A stretch of 64,000 nucleotides of DNA from NCBI GenBank assembly GCA_030704615.1, contig CM060731.1, forward strand, positions 4,836,001-4,900,000, read 5' to 3'. Below are positions 33,540 to 45,148 of this stretch, in pieces. The stretch is from Takakia lepidozioides (taxonomy: Eukaryota; Streptophyta; Takakiopsida; Takakiales; Takakiaceae). The position numbers were made by a program, and so were the translations under genes. How positions within the stretch are numbered: the first letter of the stretch is position 1; each line of letters opens with the position of its first letter. The notes beneath the pieces are model-generated. The model saw only the letters and a list, made by a program, of their open reading frames with translations. It did no database searches and had not been told where the DNA came from.

Positions 33540-35267
33540 TCCAACCATCATCCAATGCGTCAATGAGAGCTTCCTTGACGCTCTCGCTGCCAGGGCGAAG
33601 AAGGTGGCACACAGCAAGTCTCTGGCGGAGCAGAAGGGAAAAGCCAAGAAGAGGGCTGGCGGTACAGAGCTAAAGACACCCCTGGTTTTGAAGCCATGAT
33701 GGAATTCTTCACGGCTGTGAGCACGAATTGCAAGAGCACTCGGGGGGGGGGGTTGAGGTGGAGAGAGCTTGCGACATGATTCTCCTCGACATTCCAGATG
33801 GGGAGCTGCTGGAGGGCCTGGATGGTGTGCCCACCTGGAACAGGTTTACTGAGGACTACTGGAAGCCGGGTTTGGGCTGGCGGGGATGCTTCTGGATGAC
33901 GGTGGATGTGTGGTTGTCCTTTCCACGAGAGGGAAGACCACAGAGAATGCGGTGGCAAGGTGGACACCGAAAAGTGTCACCCCGGTCCTCCTCAAAAATG
34001 GTTCTGCATCAGTACACAGGGGTTGCGAACAGAGGGCCAAAGTGTAAGTTATCAATCTATTGCATTCACTTCATATTGTGGTGTATGTTAAGTAGACCTT
34101 GGAGTTGATCCCTTCTTTGTTGGATGTGCAGACATTGGTGTTTGAGGCATATTGCTTTGTGAAGAGAGGGTCTACGTTCAAATTCCGCAACGACGGTCGT
34201 CTTGTTGATGCCGCTGTGGACCTTGTAACCTACGATGTCCTCTACAACTATGTGCCCCACTCCAGTATGCCGAAGGACAAAGACAGGCAAACTGTGGCGG
34301 TACAGCCGGACCCGGAGCCCTGCTTTCATCCAAACCCTCATGGAGACGTGCTCGGATGTCCAAGGGCGGATTCTGGACCTCACATGCGGCACGGGTAAGC
34401 CTTCACGTGCTCAGTTTGTCCCCTGGCCTGATTGCAATTGCATGCCGCAAGCTATTACCCGCCCGCTTTGTTCCTTAGGTGCTTCAATGTGGGCAGGGAC
34501 GTTGTCCGACAGGCATGTGTTCGCCTTCGAGCCAGATACTGCCCTCCACAACTCGGAACTTGTAGCGGCTGAACGTCTGCCGAAAGAGGAAGAGGCATCC
34601 TCGGAGGATGAGGAAAAATCCGAGAAGGAGCAGGGGGAGGAAGTTGGGATCGAGGCCGAGGAGCCCCCGGTTTACGAGTGAGTGGTGGCATTGTAAGTTG
34701 CCTCCAGATTTCGTGAGGCACCTCCCTCCGCTCTCTTATTTCATTGAAAACCCTTTCTGGTTGTGCTGGTATTGACATTCTTGAAGTGGATTTGTTCTTA
34801 CTGTAGGATGCCAAGTACTGCCGGAGGGACGTCTACAACCGGAGTTCATGGGCAGGAGGAACGTGCCTTTTTTTGCCAGGGGGGATTTCATGCCTAGTCC
34901 AGAAAGGGAGTACATCCTTCCTACTTATGCTGCCCGGCTTGCTTCGGTGTCCATTAGGAGGTGTTCCGAACGTAGTCGTGTACAGCAGATTTTAGACGAG
35001 GCAAGCCTCAAGAAAATGAAGATGAGGGAGGAGGCAGCAACTATTAGAGCCCGTCGGGCTCGTAGATTTGTCTTGGATTCTGCTGAGGAAAGTGGGGGAG
35101 AAGATGTAGAAGATTCCCAGGAGGTGAGGTGGACAGTCCCCCAAGGAGAGGACGGGATTTTTGAGAGGCATAGTGGAACTGATGCATCACAGAGCTTGGA
35201 GGATGAGGGGGATGAGGGGGATGAGGAAGAAGGTGGGGCAAGTTCCTCGGAGGGTGTAGGAGAGTAG
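33540..35267 (+). pseudogene. Beta-class DNA N4/N6-methyltransferase-like gene
   Basis: Motif order is that of beta-class amino-methyltransferases, catalytic motif before SAM motif. DMILLDIPDGE at about 33773 is in the place of (D/S)PPY. It is followed, one frame over, by LAGMLLDDGGCVVVLSTRG (beta strand after motif IV). After an intron (34042-34131) comes TLVFEAYCFVKRGSTFKF, and after another frame change PAFIQTLMETC and ILDLTCGTG. The glycine of motif I is split by a clean intron (34395-34478), and the next exon continues ASMWAGTLSDRHVFAFEPD, the end of SAM-binding strand 2. Acidic exons follow (to 34677, and 34807-35267). At least two frameshifts, and replacement of PPY, suggest an inactive or very divergent enzyme. 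A decayed transposon passenger is likely. Confidence 0.6.
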
Positions 35268-36108
35268 TGCCCATTCCGGCTATGACAGTTAGAACACACT
35301 TGTATAGACATGGCTTGCCACAAAATTTGCAATAAAATGTTGCATTTCAAGTCCACTGGTGCCACATTCCAACTTCACATGACCCTATTTCCGTGCCTCC
35401 TAACCCTATTTCCGTGGACTCACAATGGTCTACTCATGTTTTTTTTTTTTCCGCTCATGCTCATGCCTGCAGGGCGGCAGCATTGTATTGCTGAATGTAC
35501 TGCACCCTGCTTGAGCCATTCACAGATGGGAGATTCTACAAGTGAGTCACACGGTGTTATATCTAGGGCATGAGAGGAACTGCCCATAAAATGCATCTGC
35601 GCAAAGAACCCATTCAACCAGCCAGAGCATCATCTACGCGGATTGCCAGATTCTTTTGGGGAAAAATGCAAACATGATAAGTAGGGACCAAGCTTAAAAG
35701 CACTCCACTGGTATTCAATGGTCCATAAACACGAGCCTGCCCAATATAAGACCCACTGGGGCAATTATGTAATGTAAACTGGAAGGCACATGCACTTTGT
35801 CATTGTTTCATTCTGTCAACAATGTACCCAAAGGCAGAATTGATGTGTAAATCTGTATGCCGTTCAAAAGTCTTTAGTGACATAAATGTCATGTCACGTT
35901 GCCAGACAGACACGCCATGTAAGTTGGACGACTCCAACACCCTGCAAAAAGGACACCCCCAAGGGCAACCCTTAGTGCCAGTCTTACAAAGCCCACATTA
36001 TTCATGAATCAACCGGGATTCCATATTGAATTTTGCCCAATACCACCCTTCATATACTTGAGATAGAGAAAGGCAGTTGGGGGGAATAGTCATACCTCAT
36101 TCCAGGTA
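35268..36108. other. Spacer between methyltransferase-like gene and CACTA tnp2
   Basis: No coding sequence. AATAAA near 35330, shortly after the acidic stop at 35267, could serve the upstream gene as a polyadenylation signal. A T10 run lies near 35440. No CACTA terminus was found, so the left end of the large CACTA element is not defined here. Confidence 0.35.
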
Positions 36109-37200
36109 CTAGTACACATCCACATCAACCAACTCCTCACCACTAGACTCTGAATCTCCATCGCAACTGTCCTCCGTGGGACATGGATGTGCTTCCTCAG
36201 ATCGCATGTCTCTATAAAGTGAAGCAACCTCTTCAGGTGTCACTTGGATGGTCTGGCCCACCCTGTAACCAGCAACATTGGTCTCTTCAACGTGATTGGG
36301 GGCTAAGAGGCCTGATACACTTGCAATATCATCGTTGCAAATGCTTACATCACAAACAGCCTTGCGTGACCTGGGGTTTTTTTCTAGCACCACGTTCCAT
36401 CTCGGTTCATTCAGAGAAAAAAACTTGCTCGACCTGTGATGGGAGCACAAAAGGCTGTTCAAGTGGAGGCAACAAGTGGGAGAAATTCACCAATGTGAAG
36501 CCAGAGTCATCCTGCTTCATTGACACAGGCTGAGAGCCCACATGTCGTGCACGGACCCATGAACATAATAGCACCGTGGTGTGTGTGGAGCCATAATCCA
36601 ATTCTAAAATCTCCTTTATGACACCCACATACCATGCGCTTTCCACCACCTGCTCACCTGAAATGCAAGTACAGTCATGCAAGGAAAACAGTAGAGACCC
36701 CTGAGTCATATGTCACAAAGGGGCTGTTGAGTCCATCTAAAGTAACCCTGAAGTGGTTTCCATAAGCCGACATGCTCTTGTATGATGTTGCGATTAATGA
36801 TGGGGGTTTGGACATGTCCAACAATTCCTTGCAGGCTGAATCAGTAGCATGGTTGGCAACACTTGACACATGATGGCGAACTGCCGTTACCAGCCATTCT
36901 GCAAAGTGAGGGAGAGCGCGGATCCTGTTTTGGTTAGCAACATTTTCAGTCTCCAACCTGGATTTCTCCACCTCGTAGGACCTGCCAACACACGCACAAC
37001 CACATCAATTTATCTAGTGCAACCCCTACAGCCGATGGAAGAACTACTGCACACACACCTATACAAAGCATACCCATGCATAGCAGGTGCCAGAAGTTGT
37101 GACATGCACTCACGTTTGCCACTTACCCCAACATAATGCTCAAATTGGGATGGTTGTGAATGACGTAGTCGTGGACAAGCTGCAACAATTCGAGGGTCAA
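36109..37200 (-). pseudogene. CACTA tnp2, C-terminal DUF4216-type exons
   Basis: Minus strand: RRLTLELLQLVHDYVIHNHP near 37195-37130 (the conserved V-H-x-Y-V-L-x-N block after DUF4218), then FAEWLVTAVRHHVSSVANHA, then the DUF4216 pattern YVGVIKEILELDYGSTHTTV ... GFTLVNFSHL ... EQPFVLPSQVEQVFFSE (36709-36407), and an acidic tail with PRWNVVLEKNPRS (36462-36109). Several frames are used, consistent with exons plus frameshifts. Confidence 0.75.
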
Positions 37201-37302
37201 CCTTCGTGGTCGACCAACTCCTTCCAACACCCAGCCCGACACTGATTCCTCCTCTCCTGCATCCCACACTCTCCGCCTAGTAGCATCAACAGAAGACAAG
37301 TA

Positions 37303-39280
37303 CTATGTACAAAATCCCAATGCCTCGTCAAACACGTAGCCCTCCGCCATACTGCCCTCAGGCTTCGCCAAGTTTCGCACATACCCTTTAAAATCCTTCA
37401 TTGCTCTCTCCACCGGGTACATCCACCGAGAAGCTACAGGTCCACACAAATCCAGCTCATCCACCAAGTGGATAAGTAAATGTGTCATAACATCAAAAAA
37501 GGAGGGTGGGAACTCTTTCTCCAGAAGACAAAGAGTCACTGCCACCTCCTTCTTCAATTCCTCATGCTCGGTGGGATCAATGAATTTTGCACAAAGCTTG
37601 CGAAAGACACGAGACACTCTTAGTATGGCATTGCGAACCCCAGGCGCCATCAACCCACGTAGAGCAAGTGGGAGGATCTGTAGCAGGAGCACATGATAAT
37701 CATGTGACTTCAATTGGCTCAACTTTTGTTTGACCACATGCTTTTTGAAAGCAGAGGCATAGCCAGTGGGTACTTTCAGATTTGTGATAATCTCCAGGAA
37801 CACCCGCTGCTCTTGTTTTGTGAGCACATATGGCGCATCAGGCATTACCAATGTATCCACTCTAATGGGATGGCGTCGTAACCAAAGAGGCTTTCGAATG
37901 CCCTGCAATTCCAGATTGCGGCGAACTTTCATCGTGTCCTTTTCGCCAAAAAGAGTCTTGATTATGTTCTCCGTCACGTTCTTCTCGCAATGCATGGTAT
38001 CAAAAGTGTGGCGGATGAGAAGATGCTGCACCATGTGGTCTAACAAATTAGGTACATTGCAATGCAGTCATGAATGATGTAACAGCACAGGTTCAGTAAA
38101 CAAACAATCATGCACAATGAAAACCAATGCACTGTTATGTTCCCAAAACACAGGTGTGGTAATCGCACCTCCCAGTAAGGCAAGTCAAACAGAATGGACA
38201 GTCGTTTTACGCCATGGAGCTTGGAGGGATCGTTCTGTGCGCCTACAGTCCCACCATCATCAATCCATTGTTTGTAATGTCGTGCACGCTCCTTGATTTC
38301 GGTGGCTGTCACTGTATGTGGAGCAGGTCTCATGTCTCGCGCCCCATTAAAAAGTCTGGATCTTCTATACGCATGATTGTGGGGAAGATAACGTCGATGC
38401 CCCTGGAATATCAATTTCTTGCAAGCTGGGGAATATCTGGAATTGACTTGAGGTCCACATGCTGGACAAGCAATGTACCCTTGGTGAACTTGACCTGATA
38501 ACAAGCCATAGGCGGGAAGTCATGTATGGACCACATGAGGACTGCACGCATGGTAAATGCCCGCTCTCCTTCAATGGCTGCCACATCCACGGCTACAACT
38601 CCCACCCACAATGTTGCTAGCTCCTCCACAAGTGGTTGCAGGTAAACATCCACATTTTCACTTGTCACAGATTCCTTTCCAGGAATGAGGAGTGTTAACA
38701 TGACAAAAAAAATCTTCGTTACCAACCATGGAGGCAGATTATAATTGAGCACCATGATGGGCCAGGTGGACCAAGAAGCGGATTTTCTGCCATAAGGATT
38801 GACCCCATCCAGTGCCAATCCAAGATGCAAATTTCTTGGATCTGAAGCAAAATCCGGCCATGTGTTGTCAATATGGCACCAAGCCTTACTGTCTGCAGCA
38901 TGCCGGACCATGCCATCTGCACTTCTATGATTGTTGTGCCACTTCATGAGCTCTGCGAGCGTCTTAGCTCGGAACATCCATTTCAATCTAGGTATGAGAG
39001 GAAAGTGTCGCAGCACCTTCTTGGGCACCTTCCCACGGCCGTCCATGTATCGGGGACTGTGGCACTTGGGGCAATTTGCAGCCTTCTCGAGGTCTCCACA
39101 AAACAATACACATCCACGCTCACAGGCATGGATCTATTTGTATCCTAGACCCATCATGGCGATCATATTTTTGGCCTCATACTGTGATTTGGGCAAGGTG
39201 TTCTGTTTGGGCAAAATCTCCAGCCTCAACAATGAAAATAATTCATCCACAAATGCGTTGGTACATCTGTGAGTGGCGCA
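37303..39280 (-). pseudogene. tnp2: CACTA transposase tnp2 core
   Basis: Order on the minus strand: CTNAFVDELFSLLRLEILPK and NTLPKSQYEAKNMI; LFCGDLEKAANCPKCHSPRY; LKWMFRAKTLAELMKWH; WPDFASDPRNLHLGLALDG; CPACGPQVNSRYSPACKKL with GHRRYLPHNHAYR; a donor at LPYWE; then TFDTMHCEKNVTENIIKTLF and the DUF4218 block LKSHDYHVLLLQILPLALRG ... FPPSFFDVMTHLLIHLVDEL ... VRNLAKPEGSMAEGY. This is the standard plant En/Spm TNP2 order. Lesions: TAG at 39134-39136 in the otherwise conserved GLGYK-IHAC segment, and frame changes near 39243 and 38500. It would bind and cut CACTA ends; this copy looks recently inactivated. Confidence 0.9.
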
Positions 39281-39671
39281 GGAATTGAGCAACATCAATG
39301 TGGCGGGTCAATCGGCTGTAAACGCTCCCATCGTATAAGGGGATTTGGGACTCTCGCATGAGTTTTTCATGGTGAAGATCATTTGGCGCGCTTGCTTCTT
39401 CTCTGCCCATATTTTCCCCATCAGGCATTTCAGAGGGATTTGCACCATTCTCAACAGCCTCGTCATTGTCCAAGCGAAGGGCATTTGGGGCAGGTGTGGG
39501 ATTCTCCCGGAGGGTATCTGATATTTCAAATGCATCTTGCACAGCACGGGCAATCTGGCCCCGTAGCCCATTGCCGTCTTGTCCCTCCAAATTGACGTCG
39601 TTCACAACACTCTCTACACTACATTCAGCCTCCACTTCAGAGTCGGATGTAATGTAGCCCTGCGAACGCAA
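39243..39671 (-). CDS. tnp2 acidic N-terminal exon
   Basis: A 142-codon minus-strand frame, acidic (SDSEVEAECSVESVVNDVNL) and ending YDGSVYSRLTRHIDVAQFLR, the region that precedes the core in many plant TNP2 proteins. It runs into the core frame at about 39245 by a one-base shift. Confidence 0.6.
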   Translation of the reverse strand: MRSQGYITSDSEVEAECSVESVVNDVNLEGQDGNGLRGQIARAVQDAFEISDTLRENPTPAPNALRLDNDEAVENGANPSEMPDGENMGREEASAPNDLHHEKLMRESQIPLYDGSVYSRLTRHIDVAQFLRHSQMYQRICG

Positions 39672-40109
39672 ATGAAATCAGAAATTGGGATATGATGAAC
39701 AAGCTTTTTTCAAAACTCCCAGACAACGAAATTTCATTTAAACACTGTCATGTAATCAAACACTTTGTAGAATTGCACTAGTTCAATACAGGTGAATGCT
39801 GCAAGTCTCCCCCGCACTTGCAAATCAGGAGACAGAATTGGTCGGCCACAGACTTCATTTCGAAGCAGCTTGCGGAGCTCAGACACAAAGACAAATGAAA
39901 ACTACTCTTGTATAATACGGCAAGGTAGGAACACAGTTTTCATCGAAAAACAAAACAAACATACCCTCTGTGATAGAGGGAGACATCCCCACATACAGAC
40001 AGCTATCTGCACATACCGACAAAGTGAAAGCTCTCATCAAATATGCCCAAGTGGGCAGTGCGTTGAAGGCATGACACATGGCAGCAAACTGCCAAAAGCC
40101 CAAAATGCG

Positions 40110-40370
40110 TGGAGCCTTCACACATGGCAGTCAACAGCGACCATGTAGTCATGACCCTGACTACATGACTCCAGTACAACCAATGGAAGAACACCCCGTA
40201 GTTGAAATGTCCATGATCCACGGTCATGAAGTCATGGACATGACTACGCTGACGCACCACCAACTACATGACTCCATCACTACGACTCCATGACTCCAAT
40301 ACATCCAACGGAAGAACGACACGTAGTTTGGACTCCAGTCACTCCCATGACTGTCCAAGATTCAAAAAAC
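40110..40370. repeat. CACTA-type CATGACTCC repeats within tnp2 intron
   Basis: Many copies of ACTACATGACTCC / GGTCATGAAGTCATGGAC. The block CCAATGGAAGAACACCCCGTAGTT recurs as CCAACGGAAGAACGACACGTAGTT about 125 bp later. The motifs are the same class as the subterminal repeats at 46.3-47.1 kb. They lie between tnp2 exon blocks. Confidence 0.6.
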
Positions 40371-40419
40371 AGCGAAAAAAATGCGGACATGCGCGGGTGT
40401 GCTGCAAGCATGTCAGAGT

Positions 40420-40696
40420 GCGTGCATCGTGCAAGGCATACCGGGACTGTACACTGTCGAAGGTTTGGGTCCCTCCCATACTTTGTTAGGTGCTTTTTGG
40501 CCATCTGTAGAAACTGCGGGATCCCTCCATGGCAGATTCTGCAGTTGCACAATATTTTGCGGTGCCCTTGTGCAATGGCATGCGCCTCCTCTAGTTGCCA
40601 CAGTTTCTCATCTTTCCTGCGCACACGGAGTCGTTGAGCTGTCAGCCGAAACCCCGCTCTCGTTGTATACATCGTACTTATACAGGGGGTGTGCAA
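40420..40696 (-). CDS. tnp2 first exon with N-terminal zinc motif
   Basis: The minus strand reads HRKILCNCRICHGGIPQFLQ, then KKHLTKYGRDPNLRQC. CxC..C followed by K-x-H-L-x-x-Y-G is the pattern of the N-terminal zinc/DNA-binding segment of CACTA transposases, where a leader is joined by a long intron to the acidic exon. The exon end near 40420 is estimated. Confidence 0.55.
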
Positions 40697-41190
40697 GGGT
40701 CTTTGCAGCTGATGTCAGACTGCCATGGTCAGGCCCTCCCCGTGCGGTCCCCTGACTGTGTATGAGAAGCTAAGGGAGACCTGCATTGCTCACAACAAAG
40801 AGGTTGAGGCAGAGTTGTTTGGTTCGCACCCACTGTGAGTATACTGAGAGGCGGCTCACCCTAGTGTTGTGGCGCTATCTCGCAGGAGAGCATTCCACCT
40901 CAACCGAAGTGCTCGACTGACCGGAATTCTTTAGTTTGGGGTTGTCAGACATCGCATTGCAGGGGCTTCTCATTAGGGTTTTTTTAAAAATGTGAGAGGC
41001 TTACGGTTTAGCCTGAAATTGCCCGCATTCTTGACTTTTGGGTTTATGAGTTTTTCTGGATTCCCAGTGTTGGGATTGCGTTGCTAAGTACACAAAATGA
41101 TGTTTGTGAGGCGTCGCCTGTCTCCACACTTTCATGGCGCACCTTGAAGAGAGCGGGATTGGTTAACTTCTTCATGGGGCGGGGCTTGCA
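40697..41190. other. Divergent intergenic region of the CACTA element
   Basis: tnp2 runs leftward from 40696 and the TnpA-like region rightward from about 41195, so both promoters would lie here. No TATA box is claimed. A run TTTTTTTAAAAA occurs near 40980. Confidence 0.35.
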
Positions 41191-41194
41191 GGCT

Positions 41195-41730
41195 TGTTGC
41201 TCCAAAACCAAAGCGTGCTCGCCGTCGACCTCCACTACCCACTAGACCACCCAGACGCAATGGAAGGCTAGAAACAATGGCCGACGAGGCACGGCAATAC
41301 GTCGACGAAGAGGACGAGGAGGATTTGTTGTGTGTCCCTGTGGGCGAGCACACTGGCGATTCCAGTGAAGATGTCCTTCGCCACCCAGCTCCTGCACCCT
41401 TGCTTCCCCAGAAACACCCGTCGCCGGCAAAATCACCATCTGTAAGCACCTGCTCACTATGACGCTACGTCTTCAGCATTTCTATGCATTGAGATGCTGA
41501 GCATCAGCATGAAGGAAGCATGCAAATGTACAGAACGTGTCTGAGACTTTCTTAGCATTCCAGGATGTAAATGCACTTCCCACACAGAAGAGGTTGAAAG
41601 GTGGAAGCCACAGAAAATCTGGCAGTGGACGTGGCACAACTTTGAATGCAATCACATTTGGAAAGTTCTCTGCAGAAGACTTTTGGGAATTCTGGGTAAT
41701 ATGTACAATGCAAAGTCCTGTTTCGTGAAG
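41195..41730 (+). CDS. Putative TnpA-like N-terminal exons
   Basis: A basic/acidic block (MADEARQYVDEEDEEDLLCV at 41277) ends near 41452. A second block, DVNALPTQKRLKGGSHRKSG, follows after an AG at about 41565. Both are on the strand of the Transposase_24-like domain downstream and have the disordered, charged composition usual for TnpA N-termini. Exon limits are uncertain. Confidence 0.4.
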
Positions 41731-42285
41731 TGGCAATTCAATGGCAGTAGCTCACTTTGGGAATTTCAAATTGGGGAGATGGCATTGCTGGAAAAATTTG
41801 CATGTAGCAAGGAAGGGGATGCCCGAGCATATAGGCAGTGAAACCCCACAATGGGACAGGAAATCAAGCCCTTTCGCTATATCTTCATCGTGTAGACAGT
41901 TTGGGTTAAAGTCAAAGGCTCTTACTAAGAGGTTGATACACAGTGATGTTTCTGTTTACAACTAAAATGCAATATCCATTCACATGAGTCCATCTACCCA
42001 CTGATGCAAGTTCTTGTATGCACGCTTTGATACAAGCATGCCAATGGTTTGTGAGGTCTCCCCACTATGTAGGCTTTGGAATTGGCCATGTAGATTTGGC
42101 TCAGCCCCCACTTTTCAAGCTGGGTAAACAGAAGTGTGGGGCACCTGATGAGGCTGAGGGGATGAGGACCTGCTCATAGTAGGATGAGTACAATCAAAGC
42201 ATTAAAATGGCAGGTGCACGACATTTTTTTTAAGTTTGTTGTGCAGGCCAAGAAGAGGTGAGCTTCCATCGAAGGCACTGCAGCT
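41731..42285. other. Probable intron of the TnpA-like gene
   Basis: No domain-bearing frame. It separates the charged exons from the proline-rich exon. Confidence 0.3.
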
Positions 42286-43161
42286 GTGGTGGGGAGTCCA
42301 TCGGGGTGGGGGTTGTTGAAACAAGTCAACCCTGCTACAAACAAGTCCCCAGGTGCAACACGACCACCTCCACGACCTATTCCACAGTACCCTCCGTACA
42401 CACATTACCCACATGCCTACCCCACCCCCGATCAGTATGGCGCTGCGGACCCTTACAACCCGCACATCCAATACAGGCCCCCTCCAGGTGGTTGCCCACA
42501 ACAGCCATATGCCCATTCTCCTCCACCTATTCCCCCTTACCTCCCAGACCCACATGCTTACCCGGCATCTACACATCCACCATACGAACCTTTTGGGCCA
42601 TACGGTGGGCGATACCGTCCCGCCCCCCATTCCCCATGGCAACCCCCAGCTGTCCCACCACCTGAGGAGGCAAAGGAACACATCCCTATGACCAAGAAGG
42701 AGTGAGCTAATGCTTTGAGGCGGGCGAACAGGCGAGCCAGGGCAGAGGCAATCCGAAACCATGATGCGCGAGAGGAAGATGGACTCCCCCCTCAAGTGCT
42801 TCCGGTTGACAAAGCTGGAGAGCCCATTGGACCGGCACACAATACCTGGCATGCAGCCCTCAAAGGCCAGATGTGGCGTTTATGTGACATGTCAATGCAT
42901 ATTGCAGTGCAGGATGAATCTGTCATTGAAGAAATATACAGGATTCTAAACTCTACATTTGCGTACACGCCACGTGGTCTTGACTATGAGAACATGAGGA
43001 AGACACTTGGCATTGCCTTGAAAACCCAAAAACACGAGATCCATGCAATGTACAAGGCAGGCAAGGGGAGGCCTGCGCATCTGAAGGAAGCTCATTGGGA
43101 CAGGCTGGTATCGTATTGGCAGACAACAGGATTCAACGCAAAAAGTGCCCTCAACAGATGA
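42286..43161 (+). pseudogene. Proline-rich plus Transposase_24-like domain (TnpA-like)
   Basis: First part (to 42705): proline/tyrosine/histidine-rich disorder (YPPYTHYPHAYPTPDQYGAA). An in-frame TGA at 42703-42705 interrupts it; the same frame continues RRANRRARAEAIRNHDARE and then IAVQDESVIEEIYRILNSTF ... KAGKGRPAHLKEAHWDRLVS ... YWQTTGFNAKSALNR. The ending fits plant Transposase_24 (Ptta/En/Spm family), with its W-x-x-L-V-x-x-W-x-x-x-x-F-x-x-K-S block. The frame stops at a TGAATGAATGAA microsatellite where the family normally continues, so the C-terminus is lost or spliced. Probably the accessory TnpA-type DNA-binding protein of the CACTA element. Confidence 0.6.
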
Positions 43162-43960
43162 ATGAATGAATGAATGAATGAAACTCATTATTAAGAGCTA
43201 ATTTGCACTTGATTGTTTCAACCATAACTAGCCTGCACTCATGCTTGGGGAATTTCCAATTGGGTCTGACATCCAAAGTGGGCTTTAATTTGGACTGTTT
43301 GTATGTAATCAGCTAGGTGAGGTTGGGTTTTTTGGAATGATGGAATTGTGACCTATTAGTGTGTAGTGGGTGGGGTCATCATTTTGCATACCAGTTTGTA
43401 AGTGTGGATAGAGGAGGCTCTGATCAGAGTTGTCGTGCAATGATGATGTCAGGGTAGTATTTGAAACTACAATAGTGAGTGTGAGTGTGAGTGTTAACAT
43501 GACTTTCTGTGGTCATTAACATAGGGTAGTGCTGTGCTGGTGATTATTCTTCTGCATTAGCTGCATTTGTCACTCAGCTCTCTGTATTACTGCAGAGATA
43601 GTGACTACGTTAGTGGGCGCGGGGATTTTGGTTGCATACCAACAGTATGTCTGACAAACCTCTGTTCAATCACTGTTGTCCCAGAATGGTATGTCGCTCG
43701 TCATGGCTGACCATGCTAGCATACTGAGCTGGTACATGACTAATGCAGGCACAGGAGCGAGGCCGAAGTCCATTGTTGCATGAAATCCAGGAAGGTTTAG
43801 TAAGCAGAACATTGACCAGTGAGCGGATGGTGAGATCCACGTGATCATTCTTTCTCCCATTTTTTGTCGATTCTTTCGTTCTAGGCATTTTCCCTACCAG
43901 TGGCATGATGTTCTCATGTTGTTCATGGACTTGCGTGGACCTGGCAGGAGGGGACCTCTG
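43162..43960. other. Spacer or intron between TnpA-like and HAD-domain exons
   Basis: TGAATGAATGAA repeat at 43158-43180 and GAGTGTGAGTGT repeat at 43475-43492. No coding domain recognised on either strand. Confidence 0.35.
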
Positions 43961-45148
43961 GGTATTCAGCAATTGCTCGCAAAGTGGAGGATATGGAAAG
44001 AGCACAGGGTGCACAACACGAAGATATAATGGATTTGAAGGCTACAATATCGCATGTGATGATGTACCAAAAGGCCACTGCTGAGAAATTTGGGATCAGC
44101 ATTTCCTCACCTGCCTTAGTGGGCTCGTCCGCAGCAAACAACTCCTGCATCGTTGGCCCTTCAGCCTCGAGACGTCTGGAGGACAGGTTTGACTTGCCTG
44201 GCATGTCACCAGGTAACGTCACTCCAGTTGATGCATTCGAGGATGATGTGCAAGTGGAGCATGTTGGCCCAAGTGGAGGGGATGACACCCCTGCCAAGGA
44301 ACTTACGCCTCCTCGTGCAGTTCTGTCACACTGTGCGGTAGTGGAGGCACCTGCAGAACTCCGGCTTGCTGCTGTCGCGGTGGGGACATCCGAGACAACC
44401 CTGGACATTGACCTTGTGGGCAGATATTACCCGTGGGCAGATATTACCCAGCAACCCACGGTTGTCACTTCCACTCCCAACCTTCAATTCATGTGGGAGA
44501 AGGTCGTGCACACAACAGTGGAGAAGGGCAAGCATTTGCTCATCCTAGATATTAATGGCTTGCTGTGTGAGTGCATCCATGTCGGGAGCGGTAATGCGTT
44601 TGTGGTTCCAAATGGCCTTGAGCAAAAATTATGTGGTAGCAAGATGGTCGTTGTAAGGCCTGGTTGCAAAGCTTTTTTGGACAAGTGTTTTGAACACTTT
44701 GAAGTGGCAGCATGGTCTTGTATGCAACCATGTAACTTCCTACCCGCAGTGGACTGGCTTTTCAATGGGCACGGTGACCTTGCATTCAAGTGGGATGGGG
44801 GATATTGTGAGCAGTCCACTGACATGGATGGGAGCCTGCCCATGAAACCACGGTTTTTGAAGAACCTATCTGTAGTGTGGCGGGGCAACTGTGACTGGAA
44901 TCCCGAAAACACTCTTCTTTGTTGACGACACACCGCACAAGGGGTCGAACAATCCAGCATACAACGCAATTTTCCCACTGCCTTGGAGAAGTCATTCTGT
45001 AGAGGTGCACAATGATAATTTTCTTCTGACCAGCTTATGGCCCTTCTTGGAGGGGGCAGCTAAGGCTCCGAGCATTCCAGAATATCTCAGAGGGCAACCC
45101 ACATTTGGGCAACAAGCTATCATCCCTCGAGCCATTCAGCCTCGCCAG
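43960..45148 (+). pseudogene. FCP1/NIF-type HAD phosphatase-like domain in a CACTA element
   Basis: The frame is open upstream of the first ATG, so this is probably an internal exon. It starts with a helical segment (VEDMERAQGAQHEDIMDLKA), then linker, then a HAD domain of the plant FCP1-homology type: HLLILDINGLLCEC (nucleophile motif near 44548), VVRPGCKAFLDKCFEHFEVA, AWSCM, VDWLF, KPRFLKNLSVVW, VDDTPHKGSNNPAYNAIFPL (distal Asp pair), and a tail with PEYLRGQPTFGQQAI. In the DxDx(T/V) motif the second Asp is Asn (D-I-N), which should weaken or abolish phosphatase activity. A one-base frameshift separates ENTLL from FVDD near 44915. A clean donor follows CGCCAG at 45148. Confidence 0.7.

Noticed and set aside
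35268-36108. Left end of the large CACTA element
   Set aside because: No CACTACAA sequence found in this interval.
43923-44408. 161-codon minus-strand frame opposite the HAD exon
   Set aside because: Ser/Thr/Ala-rich antisense shadow; the plus strand has a recognisable domain.
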